Shown in pieces: positions 48,901 to 59,946 of a stretch of DNA of 64,000 nt (position 1 is its first letter; each line of letters begins with the position of its first letter). The notes under the pieces were generated by a model. The model saw nothing but the letters and a program-made list of their open reading frames with translations, made no database searches and was not told the origin of the DNA. Source of the stretch: Adiantum capillus-veneris. Taxonomy: Eukaryota; Streptophyta; Polypodiopsida; Polypodiales; Pteridaceae. Where the stretch lies: assembly GCA_014529385.2 (NCBI GenBank), contig CM043953.1, positions 91,271,842 through 91,335,841 on the forward strand. The letters are read 5' to 3'. Position numbers and translations under genes: made by a program.

Positions 48901-49412
48901 AAAGGCAAAAGGCTGCTGCTGACAAGCACAGAAGAGCCCAAGCCTTTAAAGAAAACGATTGGGTCTTGTTAAAGTTTCCCAAGGCTCGATTAAGGCACAC
49001 GACGGGCAAGAATCCTACGGGCCACCAAAAGTACTATGCTAAACTAGCAAAAAGGTATTATGGTCCCTTCCAGATTCTTAGGCCAATCAATAAGATGGCC
49101 TATCAACTTAAGTTGCCCAATCATTGGCTCATACACAATGCTTTTCATGTGAGCCTATTAAAGCCTTACAAAGGAGAGCCACCTCAAGAACCAACTATTG
49201 AAGACCCACCGGAGATCGAGGACCACGAGGAGGTGCTGCAGCCCGAGTCCATTCTCCGACATGAAGACAAGGTATTAAGAGGCGGTAAGACTATCCGACG
49301 ATATCTTATTAAGTTTAAGAATTATCCTTTTGAAGATGCTAGATGGATGCAAGGCATACAATTAAAGGATAACCTAAACCTTGTCAATGCTTACAATGCT
49401 TCCCAAGAGTAA
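45918..49412 (+). CDS. Chromovirus pol: protease, RT, RNase H, integrase, chromodomain
   Basis: Open from the codon after the gag stop to the stop at 49412, in the same frame as gag. First ATG is at 45990. The rest of the knuckle (C-GEQG-H-AYRA-C) is followed by protease with FDPGSTHNF (Asp codon 46095), RT (FFDDIIIYS, DD at 47139-47144), RNase H (D at 47580, YEKELLAV, RTDHQSLKY), integrase (HHCC about 48118-48250; Asp 48333, Asp 48516, Glu 48624) and a C-terminal chromodomain-like stretch (RRYLIKFKNYPFEDARW, near 49300). All expected catalytic residues are visible. It can be translated only by readthrough or internal initiation here. The integrase-chromodomain order defines chromoviruses. 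Confidence 0.95.
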   Translation, partial: CGEQGHAYRACPQKNNRQDPPRASLVEIQEEEIHQTHHKGSSLCHAWGKVREHDAFILFDPGSTHNFISMELATKLGIQSYEMGDILPADSAFKGQEASVTPLIGKLRLHVQGYVDKEDFFISPLKREDVILGAPWFDRLAADVKFPERRISFKFREKDMYIDAKEMGNTIPIVHTPAFNKSIKSSISVYMIFVKDSQNEPNALTKENKSNQKELELSNFLKGFQDVFIDDIPCELPPKRGNDDHAIELLPGSSPPNKPPYRVSQAQQEEIIRQVHELVEKGMVRPSSSPFCSPVLLVQKKDGTYRMCVDYRALNRITIKNRFPVPRVEDLFDNLQGSTYFSRIDLKSGYHQIRIVDQDIVKTAFRTTFGLYEYIVMPFGLTNAPATFNRLMEKLFRPHRTFTGVFFDDIIIYSNSLEEHKQHLQVIFQVLRENKLYVNRKKSEFFLQEIQYLGHIISQDGIQMDPSKLEVIKGWPKPRNLHELRSFIGMCAYYRRFIEKFSRIAGPLHDLTKKNIRYTWSAKENNAFEKLKEKLISQPVLTLPDLSKPFEVQCDVCGDCLGAVLLQEGHAIGYESRRLDPVEQALGIYEKELLAVLHALDSWKHYLLGIPFILRTDHQSLKYFMTQTKLSDKQMRWANFLSQFHFHIAHIAGKHNQVADALSRRPRVNAVSIATHNDLSSMIDEYAIDPDFRDVISALALGKKEEPFTLQDGYLLYGNRLCVTNSLREKVMYESHAPPYAGHRGIQSTLKEIETYFYWPTMKVNIHEYVSKCVVCQKTKFDRGKQLGLLQRLPIPNSPWESISMDFIFGLPKSIHGNTGIWTIVDRFSKQAHFIPVKKTIKAHQMATLFISQIFKYHGLPMSIVSDRDPRMTSNFWKGLFENLGTRLNFSSAYHPQTDGQSEIANLTILDLLKAYVMEVDQRSQWEKYLPLVEYAYNNTVHTSTGKAPFEVIEGRSKSPLLLKVHGKIFAADEYSRDLQESFQKIKDAISISQQRQKAAADKHRRAQAFKENDWVLLKFPKARLRHTTGKNPTGHQKYYAKLAKRYYGPFQILRPINKMAYQLKLPNHWLIHNAFHVSLLKPYKGEPPQEPTIEDPPEIEDHEEVLQPESILRHEDKVLRGGKTIRRYLIKFKNYPFEDARWMQGIQLKDNLNLVNAYNASQE

Positions 49413-49755
49413 GCAAATGTACAAAATGTTAAAAATGAACAAAATTTTTGTCTTATAAGACTCTCTTTTTCTTTATTTGTGCACAAAAATGAAGTAGTAT
49501 GCATGCTTAGATCAAGTTTGCGGAGACGACGTCTCCCAAACACCAAGTAGAGCTTGTCACTCTACTATGGAAGACTGATAGGACTAATGTGTAGACATGC
49601 TTGCGGCAGCCTCAGGCTCTCGAGCGCCAAATGGACTAGTCATCCGTTATGGAATGATGTCGTAGGGTAACATAGGGATCCTCTACCCGCTAAGAAAAGG
49701 ACTCATGCATATGCTTTATCTTCTCTACACCATAGTCGAGGACGACTATGATTTC
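49413..49755 (+). other. 3' untranslated region of chromovirus copy 1
   Basis: About 340 nt between the pol stop and the polypurine tract. No coding similarity. Confidence 0.8.
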
Positions 49756-49768
49756 AAGAGAGAGGTAA
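49756..49768 (+). other. Polypurine tract of chromovirus copy 1
   Basis: AAGAGAGAGGTAA, with a single T, directly before the 3' LTR. Confidence 0.75.
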
Positions 49769-51360
49769 TGTCATAATAATCAATATCTAATTCTCCTAAA
49801 TGATTTTCTCATATTAAACTGATCATTTAATGTGGGGAAGTGCCAAGGGAGAAAAAGCTAGAATATTGGTTAAGCTAGCAGACCGGCCACAGTAGGGATC
49901 CAAAGGAGGGAAAATAGGGATCCAAAGGGGGGGGCCATCTGCAAAAGAGCCATGTGAAACAATGGGCCAAAAAGACCCTAAGGTTCAGCCCATTAAGACT
50001 TCCAAAATGCTAAGGTTCCAAAATTCAAAGGTTGTGTCCAAAGGTCAACCCTAGGAAAAATTGGATGCTTTGTGTGTGCCCTAAAAGTCTTTGCACATCC
50101 CTACATGGGAGGGGGCGAGCCCCAAAGCTAGGGGATGAGAGAGAGAAAGCCACACACACACACACAGGCTCCCTTTACACAAAGGGAATGAGGGACACAT
50201 GTCAGCTCCCTAGGCCAGATGCCCACAAGGTGTGCCCAGTTCCTATTGGAAGACCCTTGAAGTGGACCAATGAGAATTAGGCTAGAGTAAATCTAGTTTA
50301 ATTAATTTAAAAACATTTAATAAAAGAAACCAATGAGAATTAAGTCTCCTAGAAGACTATTGGGCAGTCTCCCAAGGGGTCCAATGAGCATTCAGGAGCC
50401 CCATGGCTTGCCTGATTCCTATTGGCCAGGAGGCAAAGGGGTCCAATGAGAGTTTAGTTTAATTATTTAATTACCTAAAGCTCTCACAAAAGGGGAAAGG
50501 GGGACACATGTCAGAAGGCTATCACTTATGCTGCTTAATTCCTATTGGCTTGACCTGGGGAGGTCCAATGAGGCAAAAGCCAGACCTAATTAGCAGCTAG
50601 GGCTCGCCCAAGAGAGAGGGGGGGCTGATTTTTGCTTGGCATTGACACACACACTCTCACACTTGACCATGTGTGAAGGAAAATACTCTATCTCCTCCCA
50701 AGCTTTAATGGAGAGCTCATCACCTACTCCAAGCTTGTGAGATAGAAGCCTACATCAACACTCTCTTGGCATATGGATGCAAATCCAACCAAGAGCCAAG
50801 CTTCAATGCATGCTCATCTTCTCTACCAAGCTAATTACTAAGCTAAGCTATGCTAATATGAGTGATTATGTGAGGAGATGTACATCTTTCTCGTAAGATA
50901 CTTCTTTTTCTTCTCAATCTACTCTCATACCCTGCTAGCTCTCACCATCTTCGAAGGTGTGTGAGGTCTTGGGTCTGAGAACGGGGATAATTCAAGTTGT
51001 GTTTGATTAAGTGTTTTGCTTGGTGTATGAAGCTTCCATCTTCATTGCACTAGCTAGTCTTGAAGGAACACAAAGAATTGTATTGTACAATGTCTCTCTT
51101 GATGGGAGAAACCATAATACAAAGCCTTTTGGAGGGGGGACCGGCTCCATGCAAATCCGGTCCTCAACTGTTGTCAATAGCTTAATTTCTCTCTCTTTTG
51201 AAAGTATTGTCGATGCTATCTAACTAGGTGTTATGCTTTTTGTTGCTCTCTCCACCCAAGCACTCTTGTAATTCTCATTAGGAATCTATTCTAATGAAAT
51301 GCCCACTATGTTCATGCTAATTTCCGCTACACATAAGATTATAGGCCATTAAATGTTACA
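49769..51360 (+). repeat. 3' LTR, chromovirus copy 1
   Basis: Nearly identical to 42455-44045. Differences seen include AAGCT/AGGCT and GAGAGC/GAGAGT substitutions and short indels in G and GA runs. It is followed by the duplicate GTTCT. Confidence 0.97.
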
Positions 51361-52230
51361 GTTCTCCTTGGTAGCTAGAATCTCCTTAGCTTCTCTTTCC
51401 CTATACCTTCAATCTCCATTTGTGGTGTAGCATTTGTGTCAGCCAATTCTTGAGAGTTTGAGGTTTCATCTTTATCCCTTCATTTGAAACTATAGCCACT
51501 GCCAAGGCCAATGGACAAGCCCTCACAAAGTGTCCAGTTTTGTTGCATTTGAAGCATGCACCAAAGAAAGTGCCAAAATTCAATTGAATAACTTTTAGCC
51601 CAGCCCCCACATTCACTACTAGGTTCTTTGGTTGGGTCTTTTTAAGATCCCACCAGATACACACCTTATTTGCTACAACCCAAGAGGCTCTTCCAATTGG
51701 CACAAAAAGCAGGGTACCAAGGGATGCTGCAAGATCTCTCAAATCATTCTTTAGCCACAATGGAAGGTTTATAAATTCAACCCACACGAAGCACATATCA
51801 ATGAAAACATTGGTGGATTCAAATGACGGGTCCTAGGGGAGTACTCACACTGGGGCCTTGTTGAACAAGAGAGGGATCTTGGCAAGGATTTTGGATACTG
51901 AAGCCCCATTGTTGAGCTGCACCGAGAAGAATCCTTTGGCCACGTATTGTGCCATCACCATCAAACCACCATGATTGAGGACATTGACACTATACATCCA
52001 GTTGATCAATGCTGGTTTGGTTGGAACCCTACCCATATAGCCAAACACTAGTGTCAAGGTTGCAAAATCAACAAGCTATCTCTTAATCAGCACTCGTGGG
52101 ATTGCATCGTCAATCTCTACTCTTTGCAAGAGCATTTTCTTGAGAGATTGATAGGCCTTGTCCCCCTTGGAAGTGTCTTTCTACATCCTCCAGTGATGTT
52201 TTCTTAAGCAAGAGATCACTTAAAATTGGC
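51361..52230 (-). pseudogene. LINE ORF1 (DUF4283-like with zinc knuckle)
   Basis: On the minus strand, frames 51845-52057 and 51401-51796 give a DUF4283-like N-terminal region (LVFGYMGRVPTKPALINW, then FVWVEFINLPLWL) and a CCHC knuckle CFKCNKTGHFVRACP. This is the arrangement of ORF1 in plant L1 elements, an RNA-binding protein for the retroposition particle. Weak coding similarity continues upstream to about 52230 with stops. Frameshifts separate the parts. The next downstream LINE sequence resumes at 42454, on the far side of the chromovirus. Confidence 0.75.
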
Positions 52231-52315
52231 TAGTTCCTCCTCTAAGTTTTTTTTTTCTTAAAATAAATAACTTGGGTCATAAAAATTAAAATAAATTTCC
52301 TTTTTCTTATCCGCG

Positions 52316-53967
<1,652 letters not shown>

Positions 53968-54441
53968 TATTCAATACACATGATAACCTCACTTACTCCG
54001 AATGGCCTTTTTTAGACCTACACATGGCCAATGATAGGGGTTTATAGATCAACTTTGTCTTTGAGCCCACTATAACAACATGACAAGCTTGATTTTAAAT
54101 TCAAGACTTCTGTTGTTTAGAAGAAATCCTACGCATAGATCACATAAAAAGAAAGTTATTACACCTAAAGAGCACGAAGAAAATGTTGCATCTTGACATG
54201 CCTAACTAAGAAGTACATCATTGTCATAGAACTTCCATAAAAGCGACAAACAAACATTTGTCATAGAACTTCCAAAAAGGAAACATACAAACACTATGTA
54301 CTAATTGAAAAAAGAGTTGGAAAAAATCCATCCTTAGATATTTCTTTGAAATATCAACCATAGTCACCTAGAATAGGAAACGAGAACAAGATTGAAAATG
54401 CCATCAGAGACAAACGGCTTGCTCATTTCACTAGAACGATT
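53968..54441. other. Non-coding stretch
   Basis: A small local repeat (TTGTCATAGAACTTCCA, twice near 54221 and 54259) is present. No gene. Confidence 0.4.
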
Positions 54442-54850
54442 TCAAAATGGCTTTATATAGGAGAAGCTTGGGTTTTCACACTCCTTTTCTCCATTTCCAT
54501 TGGGACTTATCCTAACACAAGGTTTCTTCGTGAGAGCATGGTCTACTTTGGAAGCTTGAGCGTCAAGCCCGCCACTGCCAAAAGGTAGAGGAGGAGCCAC
54601 ACCTGAGATGCAGGGAGAAGAAGGGTCCCTATATCTTTGCTTCTCTAGAAAGAGATCACCATAGATCGCTAAAATGGGGTTTCTTGGTGCAAGCATGGTC
54701 TGTTTTGGAAGCTTGAGCCTCAAGCTTGCCACTGCCAAAAGGTAGAGAAGGATCCACACCTGAGACACAGGGAGAAATCCCATTGTACTTGTCATAATTT
54801 GCAACTCTCACCACAAGCATGGGAACTATGAGGCCAAGCATCTCCAGCAC
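54442..54850 (-). other. Unrecognised coding-like segment with internal duplication
   Basis: Minus-strand frames (54442-54804 and 54656-54850) contain the same peptide twice: LPFGSGGLDAQASKVDHA and LPFGSGKLEAQASKTDHA. The DNA units (about 54522-54630 and 54679-54786, offset 157 bp) are about 85-90% alike. Changes keep the frame within the repeat, but the offset is not a multiple of three, so the copies fall in different frames. Not a recognised family; probably a duplicated fragment of a transposon or gene. Confidence 0.3.
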
Positions 54851-56064
54851 ACTGCTTGCTTTCTGCTAGGATCTTTCTCTATCTATTCCAAGCTTGCTCT
54901 ATAATCCATAGCCAAGTGCCCTTTTTGGTCCGCTATCTATCTCACTGGCCCCCAAGGTGAAGTGAGAGCTCTTCTCAACACAATTGAAAGCATGACCTTT
55001 GCAAAAGAAGCTAATTGATGCATAAATTTACAGAGATCTCCAACCCACTTGATCACCTGCTTTAAGATGCCTCTCACAAAGCATGCACACGTGTGCAATG
55101 GAGAGCAATCCTACTTTCTTTAAGCATGTGTTTTTGAGTGGACATGGAAGAGATATAGAAAATCTCAAACAATCCTCTACATGGACTATACATGTTAAAT
55201 CTAAGTTACTAAAATTGTCAATGTAAGCATTAACCAAAACTAAATATTTGTGAGATTCAAAATGACTAGCCTTGGCATAGGTGCAGCTCCAGAAATCTAG
55301 TTTTCAAACATCACAAAGGTTGAGACTAGACAAACAGGTGCACTTAGAAACATGTCAAAGACACCATGTAATAAAACATTTAAAAAATTTGCACTAATTA
55401 GAAACGTTTCAAAGACACCATGTAATACAACTCATAAACACGTCTTAAATAGTTCTAACGAGCTAGCGATCCTATAATGAGAGAAATAAGTTTCTCACAA
55501 TCTGCATACTTGTGCTTTGGGGGACATCCAATTCTAGGTTTTCTATCTTGTCACTTGACAACAAGAGCAAGGAGATGACCTTAGAAGTTCTACTTTTTTT
55601 CTTTGTTCTCTAATGTAAAAAGGAGCTTCATGCTGCTAATGATGATGCTTGCGGGGCATAAAAAAAGATTAAAAGACAAGGTTCATAGTTGGATGCCTTG
55701 ACGCACCTTGCATGTCGGGAGACGTATCAGTAAAAGAGAATCTACCTTCTCTTGAAAAGGATAAGAGAAATATTTTGATGAAAAATATCAATAACGCTAA
55801 ATCAGCTGTATAAAAGATGCAAGAAAGAAACAAAAAACTTAAACAGAAGCGAAAACCCCCAAAAATGATGTCCATAAGGCAAGCAAAGACAGAGTCGGGA
55901 TAGGATGCCAAGAGTGCAAGCCTTCTTGTAGGTTGTTGGTGCTGCAAAGATCCCTTTTCAACTTCCAAGTGTTCCTCATCTTCAACATCTACATCTGCTA
56001 CTTGTTAGGCCACATCTGCCTTACATTATGTTGCTTGTTGTTGGAACCAACTACCACTCCCCCA
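54851..56064. other. Non-coding stretch
   Basis: A short local duplication (CAAAGACACCATGTAATA, near 55358 and 55410) is present. A 99-codon minus-strand frame (55669-55968) includes a hydrophobic stretch but no known domain. Confidence 0.35.
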
Positions 56065-56286
56065 TTAACACTCTTGAGCTTGAAGATCCTCTGTGTGATG
56101 GGGCTTGAGACCTGTACAACTACCCCTCCTCTCTTTGTCTCTCTTTAGAGATCTACGTTCCCTTGGCTTCTTCTGTGCAATTGTGTTGTTTATCTCATCC
56201 ACATCCACCTCCCTCATGTTGACTTTGGTGGCAATGAATGTGTTGAAAACAAGACAGAGAGAAAGGTTATCAAGCTTCTGCTTCAA
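56065..56286 (-). other. Possible exon fragment, unknown
   Basis: A 73-codon minus-strand frame with a basic, charged centre (KKPRERRSLKRDKERR) and no microsatellite sequence. It borders the (GA) microsatellite at its start. I recognise no family, and no splice sites convince me. Confidence 0.2.
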
Positions 56287-56294
56287 TGAGAATC

Positions 56295-56485
<191 letters not shown>

Positions 56486-56487
56486 TG

Positions 56488-56679
56488 TGTTGGGGTATAA
56501 AGCCCAATGTGGTCGCCCAGGTAAGTGGGCGGGCCGCCAGGTATGTACACATATTCTTTTGTAAAAACCTAATAAGAACTCACTATGTTCTACACATTAC
56601 AGTAGAGCGAGTTCACCGTATCGTCGTGCTCTTCTTCTCGCACTCTCTCTCACGTAGCACTTCCGCTCGTACTCCTTCA
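56488..56679 (+). repeat. 5' LTR of the copia element (LTR C)
   Basis: Starts TGTTGGGGTATAAAGCCC and ends CTCCTTCA, 192 bp. It holds a hairpin AGAAC/GTTCT at 56575-56591. Confidence 0.7.
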
Positions 56680-56681
56680 AC

Positions 56682-56693
56682 TGGTACCAGAGC
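56682..56693 (+). other. Primer-binding site of the copia element
   Basis: TGGTACCAGAGC followed by TC, two bases after the LTR. It differs by one base from the chromovirus primer site. Confidence 0.8.
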
Positions 56694-57446
56694 TCAGATC
56701 GAGGCTCGGGGCAGCATTTGCAGGTAGCCAGAGTCAACTGCTCAGATTGGAGTGAGATTCGACAGGCGAAGACACGGCCCCAATTCCTGTGGGAAAGCCC
56801 GAAGGACTTGGTGTAATCAGAATTTCATTCTGAGGTCATCTCGGCCACCGTTCGGCTTCGACAAAGATCTGTGCAGGCCTTTTTTGACTACGTGGTCTCG
56901 GCGGGTGCAGATCCGACTCTGCAATTTTGGGGTTTCAGCCTACAACTGCAAGTGATGAGGATATCTGCACTTCAAGAGTGCTGATTTGTGGCTACACAAC
57001 GAAGGACAGCTTACAGTTCTTGGAGGCGTGTCACATACGACACGGGCGTACCTACACACAGACTCTAGGCGACATCCACTAGTTCATCAGGTAGCTTGTG
57101 TTTGCTGCTTGATATTCCAGATTTCATCCTGACATTGCAGGTACTTCCACATGGGATGTATTGTCAGAGATGATGTATATCTGTTGAGGGTTTGCTGGCT
57201 GTGAGTCACGCAGCAAACAACCGCCGCAGCGGTTACAGCATACAGTGGGAAATTTGTGGATGTATGACTTTGTGGGAAGTCTATGTACTGTCAGATTTAC
57301 TGCAGCCTTTGTTGAGGGTCGAGTGAGGTTTTATTGAGCTGGGGGATTCTCGAATGTTGAGATCCTTTCGGTGATACAGGTCTTGGAGCGATCCCTCGAG
57401 CACCCTTAGATAGGCAGCTAGGATGTATTGACTGTGAGTTAGACAG

Positions 57447-57936
57447 TTGGGATTGCATCTTTGCTTTACTGTCGTTGAGGCATTGTCGCAGTCTATGCTT
57501 ATAGGACAACAGCCACATAAGCATAGAAGCAGTAGAAGAGATACACAGTTGGCACTTGTTCATAGTGATTTGTGTGGACCTATGCCTAACCTATCTCTAG
57601 GGGGAGCTTCTTACTTTATGACATTTATAGATGATTACTCGAGGAAAGTATGGGTTTACTTTCTCAAGCACAAGGATGAAGCGTTTAGTGTTTTCAAAAC
57701 GTTTGTGACACTTGTGGAGAATCAGAAGTGGCAAGAAGCTTAATGCTTAGCACTGACTTCAAAGGCCTTTCAACTTTGTGAGTCAAAGGCGAGAAACTTA
57801 CAGCTCTTAAAATCCTCCTCAATATCGGTGTTGCTGAGAGGATGAATAGGACTATACAAGAGAAGGTCAGAAGTATGTTGTCTAATGCACAACTGCGAAA
57901 TGGGTTTTGGGCTGAAGCTATATCAACAACTGTTCA
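57447..57936 (+). pseudogene. Copia integrase remnant
   Basis: 57447-57743 reads into the integrase core: LALVHSDLCGPM (first catalytic Asp), then YFMTFIDDYSRKVWVYFLK and FKTFVTLVENQ. After a stop and frame changes, 57830-57936 gives VAERMNRTIQEKVRSML (catalytic Glu) and FWAEAISTTVH. The part with the second Asp is damaged. Ty1/copia places integrase before RT, so RT and RNase H would follow past the chromovirus. Upstream, the pre-integrase region near 57480-57530 is recognisable only as a weak IGQQPHKHR-like piece. Confidence 0.85.
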
Positions 57937-59529
57937 TGTCATAATAATCAATATCTAATTCTCCTAAATGATTTTCTCATATTAAATTGATCATTTAATG
58001 TGGGGAAGTGCCAAGGGAGAAAAAGCTAGAATATTGGTTAAGTTAGCAGACCGGCCACAGTAGGGATCCAAAGGAGGGAAAATAGGGATCCAAAGGGGGG
58101 CCATCTGCAAAAGAGCCATGTGAAACAATGGGCTAAAAAGACCCTAAGGTTCAGCCCATTAAGACTTCCAAAATGCTAAGGTTCCAAAATTCAAAGGTTG
58201 TGTCCAAAGGTCAACCTTAGGGAAAATTGGATGCTTAGTGTGTGCCCAAAAAGTCTTTCTACATCCCTACATGGGAGGGGGCGAGCCCCAAAGCTAGGGG
58301 ATGAGAGAGAAAGCCACACACACACACACAGGCTCCCTTTACACAAAGGGAATGAGGGACACATGTCAGCTCCCTAGGCCAGATGCCCACAAGGTGTGCC
58401 CAATTCCTATTGGAAGACCCTTGAAGTGGACCAATGAGAATTAAGCTAGAGTAAATCTAGTTTAATTAATTTAAAAACATTTAATAAAAGAAACCAATAA
58501 GAATTAAGTGTCCTAGAAGACTATTGGGCAGTCTCCCAAGGGGTCCAATGAGCATTCAGGAGCCCCATGGCTTGCCTGATTCCTATTGGCCAGGAGGCAA
58601 AGGGGTCCAATGAGAGTTTAGTTTAATTATTTAATTATCTAAAGCTCTCACAAAAGGGGAAAGGGGGACACATGTCAGAAGGCTATCACTTATGCTGCTT
58701 AATCCCTATTGGCTTGACCTGGGGAGGTCCAATGAGGCAAAAGCCAGACTAACTTAGCAGCTAGGGCTCGCCCAAGAGAGAGAGGGGGCTGATTTTTGCT
58801 TGGCATTGACACACACACTCTCACACTTGACCATGTGTGAAGGGAAAATACTCTATCTCCTCCCAAGCTTTAATGGAGAGCTCATCACCTACTCCAAGCT
58901 TGTGAGATAGAAGCCTACATCAACACTCTCTTGGCATGTGGATGCAAATCCAACCAAGAGCCAAGCTTCAATGCATGCTCATCTTCTCTACCAAGCTAAT
59001 TACTAAGCTAAGCTATGCTAATATGAGTGATTATGTGAGGAGATGTACTTCTTTCTCGTAAGATACTTCTTTTTCCTCTCAATCTACTCTCATACCCTGC
59101 TAGCTCTCACCATCTTCGAAGGTGTGTGAGGTCTTGGGTCTGAGAACGGGGATAATTCAAGTTGTGTTTGATTAAGTGTTTTGCTTGGTGTATGAAGCTT
59201 CCATCTTCATTGCACTAGCTAGTCTTGAAGGAACACAAAGAATTGTATTGTACAATGTCTCTCTTGATGGGAGAAACCATAATACAAAGCCTTTTGGAGG
59301 GGGGACCGGCTCCATGCAAATCCGGTCCTCAACTGTTGTCAATAGCTTAATTGCTCTCTCTCTCTTTTGAAAGTATTGTCGATGCTATCTAACTAGGTGT
59401 TATGCTTTTTGTTGCTCTCTCCACCCAAGCACTCTTGTAATTCTCATTAGGAATCAACTCTAATGAAATGCCCACTATGTTCATGCTAATTTCCGCTACA
59501 CATAAGATTTTAGGCCATTAAATGTTACA
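57937..59529 (+). repeat. 5' LTR, chromovirus copy 2
   Basis: 1593 bp; same ends as copy 1 but more base differences (for example ATTAAATTG, AAGTTAGC and a TCTCTC expansion near 59355). It retains the ATTGG/CCAAT pairs. Confidence 0.95.
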
Positions 59530-59530
59530 T

Positions 59531-59542
59531 TGGTATCAGAGC
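59531..59542 (+). other. Primer-binding site, chromovirus copy 2
   Basis: TGGTATCAGAGC, two bases after the LTR. Confidence 0.92.
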
Positions 59543-59946
59543 TCAAGGTTTCTCTTTTCTTGCTCAAGAAGGGAGGTCCTCAAGCTAGCTACAAATGGTT
59601 GGTATTATTAATTGCCTGTGAGTAAGTAGAATAGGGATTTTTCAGCCTTGCAGTGCGCCTGCCTTTGTGCAGTTAACGGGGCATCACCGTCGAGAGCTAT
59701 GGTCTTAATAGTGGAGTCCTACGGGGCTTGCCTACGGCTTAACCACTATTGAGCTATTAGAAGCTTGACAGGAGCCGGTGCTGTTTTGGTGTCGAAAGAC
59801 CCTCTCTTCTATTCCTTGCAATTAATGGTATTCGAGCCGCGGGTACAGTAGCTTGAGTGCTTTTTCTAAAGGGGTAAAGAGGAGTAGCAACTAGGGCTTG
59901 AAGTGCCAAAGTACACCTAAAAAGTTTACACCTAAAAGTTGTTAGA

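Larger units (their letters stand above)
42455..51360 (+). mobile_element. Full-length chromovirus (Ty3/gypsy), copy 1, 8906 bp
   Basis: All parts of a complete element are present: TG...CA LTRs at 42455-44045 and 49769-51360, primer site, gag-pol, polypurine tract and a 5-bp target duplication GTTCT (42450-42454 and 51361-51365). By eye the LTRs differ by about two substitutions and a few 1-2 base indels in 1.59 kb, so the insertion is recent. It sits in the minus-strand LINE between the end of ORF1 and the endonuclease of ORF2. A C-terminal chromodomain places it among chromoviruses; I cannot name the clade. One stop in gag prevents full-length gag-pol. Confidence 0.97.
56488..57936 (+). 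mobile_element. Ty1/copia element, 5' part, interrupted by chromovirus copy 2
   Basis: A short 5' LTR (LTR C), primer site and integrase remnants are present. Only about 770 bp lie between primer site and integrase, too little for a full copia gag and protease, and no gag motif is visible there. The element is cut at 57936 by the chromovirus, which starts at 57937. The rest should lie beyond the right edge of the window. Confidence 0.75.
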
